Assembly: GCF_000346465.2 (NCBI RefSeq)
Contig: NC_034009.1
Span: 37,812,844-37,876,843 of the forward strand
Source: Prunus persica
Lineage: Eukaryota > Streptophyta > Magnoliopsida > Rosales > Rosaceae
Length of the DNA: 64,000 nucleotides
Direction: 5' to 3'
The notes under the pieces are model-generated. The model was not told the DNA's origin. It saw only the letters and a program-made list of their open reading frames with translations, and did not search any database. A program made the position numbers and the translations under genes. This document shows, in pieces, positions 11,947 to 23,081 of this stretch (its first letter is position 1; each line of letters starts with the position of its first letter).

Positions 11947-14900
11947 TGGGAAGCGTACTAGAGTAGCTAAAACTAGACAGCTTTTTAGGGTTAATTTAAC
12001 GGGTCTAGTTGATCTTCTTCTTTTTTTAAGAAAAAAATAATTAATTAGACAATTTCGTAATGTTTTTTTTTTCTTCTTCTTCGTCTAGGGTAATTTTCCC
12101 TAACCTAAAATTTGAACTTTCTAGTCTGTTTTCTTCTTCTTCTTTTTTTCCTTTTTTTTTTTCTCCTCATATTTGATTTAGAGAGTTAAATTAAACTGAA
12201 CTAATATCAATATGGTGCCTTACTTTAGTTAATAAGCTATAGTGCTTTTTAAATGCGTTAATGAGCCGAGTGTGTTAATAAAAATTAAAAATATATATAA
12301 TTACAAAAAGCCATAAGGCCCTTAATAATTTCCTTAAATTGGCTCTTTCTCAATGTCTATGAGTATGCTAATATTCTTATGGTCCCGTGCATAAGGCAAT
12401 TGATCAAATTTTGTTCATAACGAAAAGGTTAATCACTTTTGTTTAGCAAACCATAATTTCACTTGCCCCTACCACGTTCTTAGACTGTAGATTGCTTCCA
12501 ACGGGTACTTGATGGTTTTGTTTCGTAATTGAGGTGGTAACTAATGGTATACAACACAAAATAGTTATGGTTGTCCAAATATGTACCCCACTAAGTTGGT
12601 GTATGGTGAGAGAGAATTATGTTATCTTGTTGACACCCCAACATCACCAAGTGAAAGGTCTCCAACCTAATCATAATTTGCATGACAAGAAATAATGCTG
12701 GACACCACCTCTTTAAACTTTCATATTACTCATTATTCACACAGCTAAGAGAAATTAAAAGAGAGTTAGTTGTAATTACTGTCCTATTTAAACCATTACT
12801 GTTAATTTACAAAGAGTAGTTGTCTAGGTTCGATAAGCTTTCAAATTCGACTAACACGAACACAAAAGCAGTACACATTTATAGTGAGTTTGATATATAG
12901 TTGTGTTAGTTTGACATTGCTGTGCTGTGAAAATAATCGCTGTTAGATTTGCTGTGAGAGAAAGCAATTTGGTGTTTGGTAAATTTTTTGTTAAGAGTGT
13001 TGTTGGTATTGATTTTACGCATAATCAGAAAATCATTGCTGCATAATCATTAAACCTAGCGCCTCTTTGAAATTGATTCCTGCATAATCAGAAAATGAAA
13101 GCACCTCATTAGCTACTTTCCCTTATAACTTTCTCTCACAACAATTTTTAACACTAAGTGATTTTCTCACAGTTTACCAAAAGGGTTGGGCTTCTCAAAA
13201 TTTTTAAAAAATCACTTATCACTCTAAATAAGCAATGCCAAACAAGCACTAACTAGTCGAATATTATATTTTTTCAGTGAAAAACTGCTAATGGCCAGTG
13301 GGGATTAACCACTGCAGAGAATGTTAGAAAGAAAAAAGCAGATTGGCTGGCATATTTTTCACATCCTTTTCTGCTCCACAAAATCCGGTTGGCGCAATTG
13401 GTTTACTTTATAAATATATATTTTTTTCTCGCACAAATTTTCTCACTTTTTAAGACTTCGAGAAAATGAAAATACGAATTTCCCCATGAAAAGGAAAATG
13501 ATTGAACATGCATGTATTTCGCAAAACCAATTCCCATATATTTAATTGCACGTGGTTTCACTTCTTAATTTCTTTGTTTTATTCTTCTCAGAAATTAGTA
13601 TACGCAATTTTAGAGAGAGATTTTTGAGTCGCAATATTCTATTTTCTGGTAATGAAAATTAAGTTGTAAATTATTGTTGACAATGCTTATGATAATATGT
13701 GTATGCATGCAGGATCCTAGGCAGTGCTGATCCAAAAGTCTGTTAATTCAGTTAATAATACATTGTTCTATAATTAATAATATATATTTTCTAAAGCTGG
13801 CTATGTACGATTTTTCATTTGGTCTTATCGTGAGCCAAGAAAGTGAAAAAGAAAAAGAAATAGGGAACCTTGCCCAATGGCAGAGGACTGGTGGGAATAA
13901 TTATTTTTTTAATTAAATTAAAAAATTACATCTTTAATTTAATTATTAAGCATTTGTACATTAGTATGAAGGTGTAGCAAAGTTTGCGGTGGTCACATGC
14001 CTCTTTCTCAGGCCCTCATGCACCTCACAGTGGTTTATGATGCCATCACTGACACACACACAAGAACACTGCATTAATATTAATTGTTATAAAGCTGCAG
14101 TTATAAAATACTTTGGGGGAAAAATTATTTAATTTCATATTTTAAGTAAATGGGTTAAGTGGGTTTACTGTTTCAGATTCATTGATTTTACCTTTTAAGT
14201 AATAGCGGTGTGACATGTATATAGAAATTTTTTTTAATATATTTTTGATGAATTATTTTTATATATATCAAAATGTAATTCACAAAAACAAAGAGTAACG
14301 CTTTATAAAAAATAGGCAAGCATTATCCTTTTATCTTAGAGCAAAAAAGTAAATGGCTTCCATGCATGGAAGATTTTCCCATGTTGATAATAAAGGGTTT
14401 TGTCTCCTTTCCACTACCATCTATTCTGACAATGATTTGGCCATTTAAAAAAAGAAAAAAGAAAAAAAAAAAAAGGCAGGAGCTTTTCTCAATTTCCCTA
14501 ACATGGAAACCCGTGACTCTACAAATGAAGAAATGAGAGCACAAACGATAATAAACTTGCATCCAACAAGTTGTTGCATTGCAGGTACAAGATCAGTATC
14601 TTATATTTCAACATGATCAAAAGCACTATTACTTAAGATAAGGTGTTAATAAAATTTCGACTGGGCCATTGCAGCATTTGCTTGTAGACATTACAAGGAG
14701 CTGCTAAAGACAGTTGCGCAACTGTTTAATTCCAGCCATGTAGTAGGGTTTGGATGTTCCCATGCTTCTATTCTCTCCTATTTTTTTATCATCTTTTATA
14801 GTTAGAAATACAAAATCACCTTCCCCCAAATCATAAGGTTCAGTGAAGATTACCAAGGTCAATTATTTATGTATGAGTAAATAATTTCTAACCATTAATA

Positions 14901-15338
14901 CATCTGAGCACATTTAACGATCAAAACTAGAGCACATGCCGTGAACAACTGACTGTAGCATTCTCTCTTATGCTTGGAAGTTACACATTGAGAATAAATT
15001 CGTACATGCATAGTTGAGTCTGAATGAAGTGTGTGCAGATACAAGGGACTTGGAGAGAGAGAGACCCACATGCAACATGCAAGTGTCCTGTGATGAAGGA
15101 GACATTGGCACTAGGGCCAAGGATCTTTTCAAATAAATGGGAGACATTTTGGACATTTATCACAATGACCGCCCCGCGCCCTCATCTCATCTGCACTTCA
15201 CGTTTGCTTACAAAGTTTTTCATTCTATATATTATCATATTCACTGATACGTGGCACAATCCCAGTTGCCCACACCTTTATTTTATTCCAAGGTAAAAGA
15301 GAGAATGCATTCGCGAGAAGAACTTTAAACTGCAACTT
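11947..15338. other. non-coding 3' flank of GATA-B (unit B)
   Basis: This is the counterpart of 7179-10308. It includes the insertion at 12906-13247 and the nearly invariant block 13532-14118. No open frame is conserved with unit A in a way that suggests coding, and no RNA gene was recognised. Confidence 0.7.
12906..13247. mobile_element. MITE-like insertion specific to unit B
   Basis: Aligning the units shows about 342 bp in B that unit A lacks (A reads straight through TTGTGACTAACC near 8171-8182). The insertion starts TTAGTTTGACATTGCTGTG and ends ...AAGCAATGCCAAACAAGC, so GTTTGACATTGC and its inverted partner GTTTGGCATTGC form terminal inverted repeats. More inverted similarity lies inside (CTGTGAGAGAAAG and CTTTCTCTCACAAC). 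I could not find a clean target duplication, so the superfamily is uncertain. Confidence 0.7.
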
Positions 15339-15691
15339 AGAACACACGCCAACTATTATTACTCTTTGAAATCTAACAAAAACAGAAAGATCATTAGTCT
15401 TTTTTCTTTTTTCCACTAAAAGGAACAACAATGTAGTACATTGATGCTATATATAGAGAGTAAAGGAAAAATCGAAGGGAAGGTAAAAGAAATTTGAAGG
15501 AGAATTTCAACAATTATAGCAACGAGTCAGAGAATTCAATTCTTGCAGCTGTATCCTCGGCATACAGAACTGTTGACATTAACTCCATTAGATGATGAAA
15601 AGGACATGCTGATAACAGCGGTGATGGGACTGATCCATTTAGCCTCTATCTTCCAACTTCAATCTCTTATCGAGGCACGCTGAGACCCAGC

Positions 15692-17154
15692 TCTGAATAT
15701 ATCAAAAAAACAGAAAAATAAGCATAATATGTTAGGACGAACCGACACTATCAGTATCGCTAAAAACAAGTTTAACGAGTAAACTGAATCCTTAGCACAC
15801 GGCAAAAACAAGCTAAATCAGATATGTAATCAGTACTACTACACAAAGTGCAAAAAGTTTAAGCAGTTCCCAATCATCATCAGAACTAAAAACTTGCATG
15901 TCAATCCTAGGACTTAATAAATAAATCTATTAGATAAGTGAAATGTGTTATTAATAAATCTAGACATTTGGAAATAAAACGTATAACATTCAAACAGATA
16001 GCAAAATTCCATGCTTCTGAGAGTACTACTGCCTTTATACAAAGAAACCCTACATTTCACAAGGTCTTCCAGCATGGAATCATAATTTTCATTAACAATT
16101 TATCATAGCCATGCGAGCAATATGATACATTTTAAAATAAAAATGTTCAAGCATTCATCATATCCAAACAGACAATATTAAACAACATGAAAAAGTAAGC
16201 ATTCAACAAAAATGTCCGACTCATAACAGCTTATAAACTTGTAAGGACTACCATGTTTGGAGACTGATTTGAAGTTCACACTAAACTCATGCAAGATCAA
16301 AGAGGGGAAAAACCTCCAAAACATTATGAAACTGAACCTCAATAATAGGAAATTAAAAAGGTAGACACAATGGTTTCAGTACAGTGAAAGGATTAACTGC
16401 ATACCCCTCAGATATTCCCTTTCTGGTTTTTTCAGGACTTCAAAAATTATATACCGATTACTTTCTCAAAAAACATTAGAGGGATAACATTTCTTTCTTC
16501 TTGGAAGCTTATCCTAATAAAGAGTATGTCAAGTGCTTTGTATGGGGCATGCAATTTGGCTCCAAACTTCTATCCATGAAACATTTAACAGCCACAAACT
16601 TTATCCAATAAAGTAGGGAAAAACATAAAACCAATTAATTTTCAACACTATTGGCAGCATGTTACAACTACCATCCACAATATCGGTGCCCATTGCTAAA
16701 AATTTGAATCATACTGAAAGCTAAAGTATTATCAAAGGCAACACACGATAATACCGAATTCACATTATGACATGTCTGTCAAACAGTGCACTAAAAATCA
16801 GTGTCAGCTGGTTTTAAAGAGCAGTACCATAGCTGTTTTAGATGTTATTTACCCTCTCAATTTTTCCAACAATGTAGCCCAAATTTGCTTCTGTAAACTT
16901 ATCTCTCAGACCGAAGTTTTGGGGCAGATAATATAAATTGCATTAAAGATGAATTTGAAGTGTACAAAATCAGGCTAAGTAAATCATAAAGGCATAAGGA
17001 AACAGACTGATATACTAGAATAACAATTTTCTGCCTACAAGTTTCACCAATTTTAGTATAAACAAAAAAATTGAGCAAGTTAAGACGGAAAAAATGCATA
17101 ACACAAATTCAAGATTCAAACATTAGCTAACTATGGAGTAAAAAGTTGCTTACA
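15692..17154 (-). other. probable 3' UTR intron of the NFD6-like gene
   Basis: After the NFD6-like stop codon (17182) a good donor TTATCT|GTAAGC lies at 17153-17152. A matching acceptor, TATATTCAG|AGCTGGG, lies near 15693. This suggests a spliced 3' UTR with the terminal exon at about 15430-15692. The 1.5 kb between them is AT-rich and has no supported coding frame. Confidence 0.45.
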
Positions 17155-17181
17155 GATAATAAATACAAAACATTGGAGATA

Positions 17182-17601
17182 TCAAACTCCTGGGTTTGCA
17201 CCGAGCATACCCTGAGACAACGACCTCGAGCTCCTCGAGTCAATGCCGAGGCACGACGTGAGCCGAGCTGAAGAGACCGCCGAGTGAAATGGAAGTAAAG
17301 ATTGCAGAGAACCCAACTGAGGAGTTGGCCTGAAACACAAAAATTCGAAAAAAGTCAAGAGCTTTAATAATTTGAGAAAAAAACACTTGAAAAAAGGCCC
17401 TCAACTGCAATTCCCAATTGAAAATTTAACAAAAGATTGAGAATTTCAGAGGTTTGAAGGGATTGCTTACCTTGAGAGTGTGAGGGAAGGGCGGGTTGTG
17501 GGGAGAGAAGACATAGATCTGGGTTTGACCGTTGGCTTGTTCACCGTGGATTTGAGAAAAGAGAAAGCCGACTTTGAAAAAGATCTGCAGCGAGAGGCCA
17601 T
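17182..17601 (-). CDS. NFD6: NUCLEAR FUSION DEFECTIVE 6-like small organelle protein
   Basis: Exon 1 is 17471-17601 and exon 2 is 17182-17329, joined in frame by a GT-AG intron, giving 92 aa. The start is MASRCRSFSKSAFSFLKST, followed by an arginine/serine-rich, acid-free stretch that looks like a mitochondrial or plastid transit peptide. The conserved part is GSLQSLLPFHSAVSSARLTS and the end is SRSLSQGMLGANPGV. Proteins of this family are short and organelle-targeted. In Arabidopsis NFD6 is needed for karyogamy, reflecting mitochondrial function. The molecular activity is unknown. It lies upstream of and in the same direction as nothing obvious; the next gene (PTH2) is about 770 bp away on the same strand. 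Confidence 0.8.
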
Positions 17602-18371
17602 TGGAGCACACAGCAGAGAAATGGTAGAGTTAGGGTTTTGGGAACAACAGTCACAGTAGCTGGAGAGCCAAGGCTCAAGTGGGGTTTTGCATTTTGGGGA
17701 AATTACCAAAAGGTAATAGGGAATATCATAAATTTTTATTTTTATTTTTATTTTTAAATTAAGTGTTGTGTAGTGGTGTAGCGCCTACAAGACTTCTTGA
17801 AGTTCTCGTGCAGATAGTAACAAAAAAGAAGAAGAATTCTTAGCATAAAAATAATATTTTTCCACTGCCAATTTATGTTGTGAACTTTTTGGTTTAGAAG
17901 CGATTTGGATCAATGCGTTTTTTGTTATAAAAAATGGTTTGATATAGTAAGAGGTTTTCTTCAATAATGGTTTAACATTTAGCATTTTTTTTTTAAACAA
18001 TGGTTTAACATTTGAAATTAGTTTAGGTTGTCACAAGAATGAATTCTATTTATTAATAATTAACCTAGCAATTTTACAATCTGTCTAACATACATTCCAA
18101 TCAGAGCTATGGAAAGTTGAAGATACATGTCAGCCCTTCTTCCTATCTTTATCTGCACCGCGGCAGTGGGGTTAGGTCTAGAGGACACTAGGAAAACAGA
18201 TAAACAGCCCTCCTTCCTGCAGATGAACACTAGGAAAACAGGCATCTCATCTGGCCACTGCTTGCAAGATCGTGAAAATCACCTTCACCTTGACAGCATT
18301 TTACAGGCTTCAAGTAGAATATGAGAGAACAATGGCGTTGCAGGAAATAGGCCTCCGTTTCTACAACACTG
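17602..18371. other. NFD6-like promoter and PTH2 3' UTR
   Basis: About 770 bp lie between the NFD6-like start and the PTH2 stop codon, with both genes on the minus strand. The first part is AT-rich and should hold the NFD6-like promoter. The part nearer 18371 is probably the PTH2 3' UTR. An imperfect local duplication of 'gtttaacatttagc/gtttaacatttgaa' sits near 17969-18015. Nothing else is recognised. Confidence 0.5.
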
Positions 18372-20545
18372 TCAGAGGAGGGCTTGTTTCCCTGTCACTG
18401 AATCAACTGATTCTTTTGGTCCTGCATAAAAACTGAGTGATCAGAAGCCGCCTCATTTCGTTTTCTGATTGTGTGTTTTGTATTTAATGATGCATGAAAC
18501 ATGCAATGTAGAAGGCCAAAAGAATCCTTAGACAGGCAGTAATTTCAAGTCGTTCTATAATCTAAAATCTTAAAAACATTTTTCCAATTGAACAAAAGGG
18601 TGCTAAATAGTTTACAAAGGAATGCAACAAAAACTATTTTCCAGCAAAGTGTGAGAGACATACCAGGTCCAACGGCAAGAACTGTCTTAGACCCGCTCAC
18701 AACCTGAGCAAAATAAAGCGAATGTCAAGATCTCAACTACAATCTTATTTCCAGGCCCAAAGGAAAAGCTATAATCTTATATTTTCTCTTCAAGACAAAA
18801 TTTTGAATCTACTTAGCAATAGACATATAATTTCAGCAACTCAATAGTACTTGCATTTCTCACTAAACATCTATACATGCACATATATGGAGCCTCTCTT
18901 GGTTTTTTGGCTAAGGATCAAATATTCCCTCACAAAAATGCTGATTTGGTACTAGTTTTTATATGCACTCAACAGACTTTGGAGTAATTTTATACATTCT
19001 GGGGTTACAACATCATACCTGTGTTCGCCCTGCATCAGCAACAACAAAAGTAGGAAGGCCAATGCCCTCAGCTGCTTCCTTCAGCTTATTCCTGATTTAG
19101 AAAAGAAAAAAAAACAATAAAGAGCAGAATGTTATCCCCACATTTATCCAAACAAAAGTCCTATTTGTTTAGTGAATACGTTTTTTAGAACAAAATCACC
19201 TGCTTACATTTCTTGTTGATTCTTGCATGTAACCACTATTTTGGGTTGCCCATATTGCTCCCATTGTCTCAAAAGGGATCTGTGGCTGCAATGAATATTT
19301 GATTTTATTAACAAATATATAATTCATGAGGGGGAGGGAAATCAGAGTAACTTCAATACTCAAAACAGAGAAAGCCACTCCTAATCACCTTTGCATCAGT
19401 TCTGCATACACGCCAGTGGCAGCATCTGCAAGGTTGTGAAAGAAATATTTCATCAAATTATTCAGCAAAAGAAATCAACAACAAGGTGTTGAGGGAAGTT
19501 TATCACCAAACTAATACTAGATAACATTATAGAATCTGCGGTACTTACGAGCACACTGAGATGCAATTTTTCCAGTTGTCATCTTTAGGTCTCGTCGAAC
19601 TACCAGAACCTGTCATGAGGAGTTCACCACTTGAATATTTTAACAACGAAAACAAGAAAACTATTAAACCAGCGAACTCGACTCAGATCACTACGGTATT
19701 TCCCTGGACAAATCAGAGCTCCAATTTAATCAATTAAACAGATTCCTTAATCAAGTTTTCTCAATGATATCTCAGAATCAACTTTATCTTTTATATGACG
19801 GCCTATGTAACAATTACTAAAGCATGCAAAAACACAGCAGCAACACTATTTTCAATCTATCATTAACCAAAAATCAACATATCAATAACACAAGAATTCA
19901 ATAGTAATAAGAACTTTAAGGCACCAAAAGACAAACCATTTTAAGCTCTTCATCACCATTACTAGTGACCAAACTTCGCTGTTGCACCTTGCCTATTGAG
20001 ATACTGTTCTTCTTCGACTGACCCTTACCGGGCTGTGATAAATCCAACAGCAACCCAAGAATGAAGCCAATGACAACTCCCGGAATAAAGTTCTCTGGCC
20101 TAAAACTCACAGATAACCATTCTCTTTCTTGCTTCTGCTGCTGCTTTCAGTGATGCCCATCAGAGTAAATTTGATATCAATTCCGTTTGTTAGCAGATGA
20201 GAATTAGAAAATGAACTATGATGGTTGAATTTAGACTAAGTTATAAGTTATAAATTATAATACAACTATACGGTCTCTTCCCCATTTTCTCCGCGGCCAA
20301 ACGGAGGGTGCTGCTGATGGTTCCATATGAAAAAAGATGCAATTTTTTTCGTTTGGCTGCCGAGAACTCCGTGTGGACCGTGTGGTTTCCTTTTTCCGGG
20401 AGTTCTCAGAAACCCAACTCGGGGTCGACTAAGAAATTTGAAACCAAAAACGAGACAAGGACAGCTAAGTGATGAAATTGAAATCAAATATAACAAATGG
20501 TACCTTGTTTGGATGCTGGGAAGCGTTTCGAAATGAAGCGAACAT
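18372..20545 (-). CDS. PTH2: peptidyl-tRNA hydrolase 2 (PTH2 family, membrane-anchored)
   Basis: Eight exons on the minus strand join in frame to 194 aa: 20504-20545, 19937-20140, 19549-19609, 19389-19425, 19208-19285, 19019-19091, 18664-18703 and 18372-18421. The protein starts MFASFRNASQHPNK. A hydrophobic anchor follows (FIPGVVIGFILGLLLDLS). The Pth2 core then includes KMVLVVRRDLKMTTGKIASQ, CAHAATGVYAELM, QPKIVVTCKNQQEMNKL, GLPTFVVADAGRTQV and GSKTVLAVGPGPK. Pth2 enzymes cleave the ester bond of peptidyl-tRNA to recycle tRNA. The invariant lysine, histidine/threonine and aspartate region of the family is present. The N-terminal anchor fits the outer mitochondrial membrane form. The acceptor of exon 2 lies in a CAG repeat, so its start may shift by 3 bases. 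Confidence 0.9.
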
Positions 20546-21608
20546 GGGTTTTGTTCAGTGGTTTTAGAGCAAGCAAGAGTAACCTCAGAGAAGCAGAGAG
20601 ATTTTGGTGGGTTGGGTTGGGCTGTCTGCGGGAGGATGAGGTAAGAGGGAAAATCAAAGAGCTTTTACCATAATGACAAAAAGATAACTCCTTTACCCAT
20701 TTGTTTTCCTTTTAATTTAACTCCTTTTACCAATTATTTAAACCAACACAAAAATATTGTGTTTTTTTTTTAGGGCCTATCAGTCAGTTAACGGGTCTAG
20801 GTTACTGAAAAATAATTTTGATTAGCAAACTAAGGGGTGTAACATTTCAAGGGGTTGTTTTCATTTTTAGAGAACAAAAATGAGACAAAAATACGGTCGG
20901 TGACCCAAAAACAGAAAACAATGAGAAAATTTTCATAAAATGAAAACAAGTTCATGTGTACTTGTAGAAAACAGAAAAAAGTTGTTTTCATTCTCATGGG
21001 AAACGTTTTCATAAACATAACTCACATATTATTATTTCAAATTATATTACTAGACACATTTTCATTGTTTTTGTTTTCTGAAGATATTTTCTAATTAATC
21101 TACCATGCGCATTTTCATTTCTTGAAAATGCAAATTCGTTTTCTTCTTTTCATTATCTGAAAATATTCTAAGAAAACATTCTTCAAAAACGTTACCGAAC
21201 GAACCCTTAATAGTTTTAGATTCTAACCCAATGACACGTGTATGAGACAACTCACACCATATGGCCCCAAAAAAAAGGTATCAGTCGGAAACCACAATAA
21301 ATTGTGCTAATGGCTAAAACAACCAAACATGGCCCGTCACAATGGCCTTAACGTATCTTGAGGATCTACCTCACAATCCAATACTCCAAGGCAAGTTTTG
21401 GTATTCTCCCCATTCACCCAACTTCCCTACCCACCCGCTATCCCTCACGTACTCCTCAAACTCACACAAAGAATCCCAACCACATTCCCCCCACATAAAC
21501 ATCAAACAGTTATCTTTCTCGTCCTATTTTGTTAAAAAAATAAATCACATTTCAAACCACCATCTTAACTACCATAACTGAATTGGGTTTCCTCCATAAT
21601 TCTTCCCA
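20546..21608. other. divergent intergenic region between PTH2 and the SWIM/RING gene
   Basis: About 1.06 kb lie between two start codons on opposite strands, so both promoters must lie here. Part of it (about 20820-21215) looks like a degraded inverted-repeat element: GGGTTGTTTTCATTTTT on the left and a segment whose complement reads AAGGGTTCGTTCGGTAACG on the right. I see no clear target duplication. An ACACGTGT-like G-box (gacacgtgta) lies at 21233-21242. Confidence 0.5.
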
Positions 21609-22352
21609 ATGGAGTCTGTTGCCTCCAGCTCCTCTCCACCAAACCACCACCACCCCCAACGGCCACGGACACGGTTCAAGCGCACCCAGCCCTTCGCAGA
21701 CCGGATAGTCCGCGCCCTCCACCACGACCTCCGCCTCCTCCACCGCCGCGAATCCACTTTCTTCATCCTGGGCGCCACGGGGAACGTGTACACCGTGGCC
21801 TTATGCGCCACCCCTTCATGCACGTGCCCTGACCGCACAACCCCATGCAAGCACATACTCTTCGTGTTCCTCCGAGTGCTCGGCCTTCCCCTCGACGACA
21901 CGTGTCTCAGGAGGAGGACGCTCCGGCCGTGCCAGGTTAGCCGCCTGTTGGGGCTGCCGACGCTGCCCGAATCACTGGCTGGTGTAAGTGTTCGACAGAG
22001 GTTTCATCAGCTGTTTTTCAACCAGGGCTCGTCAGCTTCATCGTCAAGAACAAGGCCAAAGGATGTGGAGATTGAAGAGGGCAGAAGCTGCCCTGTTTGC
22101 TTGGAGGAGATGGGAAGGGAAGAGAGAGTGGTGGCTTGCGGGACATGCAGAAACCCAATTCATGAGGAGTGTTTGATGAAGTGGAAGAGGAGCAGCGGGA
22201 GGAGGTCGGCTTATTGTGTGATTTGTAGGGCAAGGTGGAGGGATATCAATAGGACGATGGAACAAGACAAGTACTTGAATTTGACTGCTTATGCTACAAG
22301 TCATGATCAAAAAGATGATTCTGATGAGGGTCTCTGTGGTGGTGGTGGGTAA
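21609..22352 (+). CDS. SWIM zinc finger plus RING/PHD-type finger protein (ZSWIM2/MEKK1-RING-like)
   Basis: This is a single exon of 247 aa. A SWIM finger is visible as C71-x-C73-x6-C80-x-H82 (CTCPDRTTPCKH), followed by a hydrophobic helix ILFVFLRVLGLP. A second zinc-binding module has C161-x2-C164, C177-x2-C180-x4-H185-x2-C188 and C203-x2-C206, a C4HC3 arrangement like the RING/PHD finger of MEKK1 and ZSWIM2. That suggests E3 ubiquitin ligase activity, with the SWIM domain binding protein or DNA. Substrates are unknown. Plant annotations sometimes call such proteins 'MEKK1-like', but no kinase domain is present. The coding region is GC-rich in its first half compared with its flanks. Confidence 0.85.
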   Translation: MESVASSSSPPNHHHPQRPRTRFKRTQPFADRIVRALHHDLRLLHRRESTFFILGATGNVYTVALCATPSCTCPDRTTPCKHILFVFLRVLGLPLDDTCLRRRTLRPCQVSRLLGLPTLPESLAGVSVRQRFHQLFFNQGSSASSSRTRPKDVEIEEGRSCPVCLEEMGREERVVACGTCRNPIHEECLMKWKRSSGRRSAYCVICRARWRDINRTMEQDKYLNLTAYATSHDQKDDSDEGLCGGGG

Positions 22353-23081
22353 ATCCCATGTTTATAATGTAAATAATTATCGGCAGGACAGGTTAAAAAG
22401 GGTTAAACATAATTGTAAGTTGATATTGAAATTGTAAATTTGGAAAGGAAATGATAAAGTGCTTTTATTATCTGTCATAATCGCAGCATGGAAATCACAT
22501 GGGAAATTCGAAAGCAAAAATGACAAAGTGCTTTTGCAGAACGCTGATTACTCATGCCACTATTTCTTGATGAAATGGATGGCTGCAGCTAACCAATTCC
22601 TGCACGCTCTTTCAATTGACACTTGTTCAATTATTGTTTGACAAGAAATAACAGAAGCAGATAAGCTTTCTTAATGCAAGGTATGCGTCTATGCTTGGGC
22701 TTCTTGTGACAGCTGCAAACTAATCTAGTCCAACTTAACATCCGCCAATTGCAGCTTTACAGAACAAAAATTAACAAAGAGATTAGTATTGTCAAAGAGA
22801 TTAGTGTTACCAAATTTAGATTAATGACAAAACTGTAAAAGAATATCAAATTTAAAATGTGCCCAGCTTTCAGATAGGTAAGATAATTTTCATTCAACCA
22901 TTGACACTGACAGTGAGCAGAAAAATTTTCAGCATACAGGTGTACCTCTCATTGGCAATTTCTCAAACATCTGAACAGCTGGGTCGTCAATACACAAAAA
23001 AATTCAGCATAAAAAGACCTCTGCATCTCTGAGTGGCAATTTATCACACACCTTATCTTCTGGGTGACTCTAGCTGTAACA
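22353..23081. other. intergenic region between the SWIM/RING and RCC1 genes
   Basis: The first part is the probable 3' UTR of the SWIM/RING gene. The rest is the probable promoter and 5' UTR of the RCC1 gene. An imperfect repeat (CAGCATACAGG..CCTCTCATTGGCAATTT and CAGCATAAAA..CTCTGAGTGGCAATTT) occurs near 22931 and 23005. No gene is seen. Confidence 0.5.

Larger units (their letters stand above)
10309..15338 (+). repeat. tandem segmental duplication, unit B (GATA-B gene plus 3' flank)
   Basis: This is the second copy of the unit, 5030 bp against 4779 bp for unit A. The main length difference is an insertion of about 340 bp near 12906-13247. A smaller replacement lies near 12511-12560 (unit A 7750-7835). 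Unit B keeps the native downstream flank of the original locus, and unit A keeps the native upstream flank. The two copies remain alignable end to end. Confidence 0.95.

Noticed and set aside
20820..21215. Possible MITE in the PTH2-SWIM/RING spacer
   Set aside because: The ends are only weakly similar and no target duplication is visible, so I mention it in the intergenic entry but do not call it.
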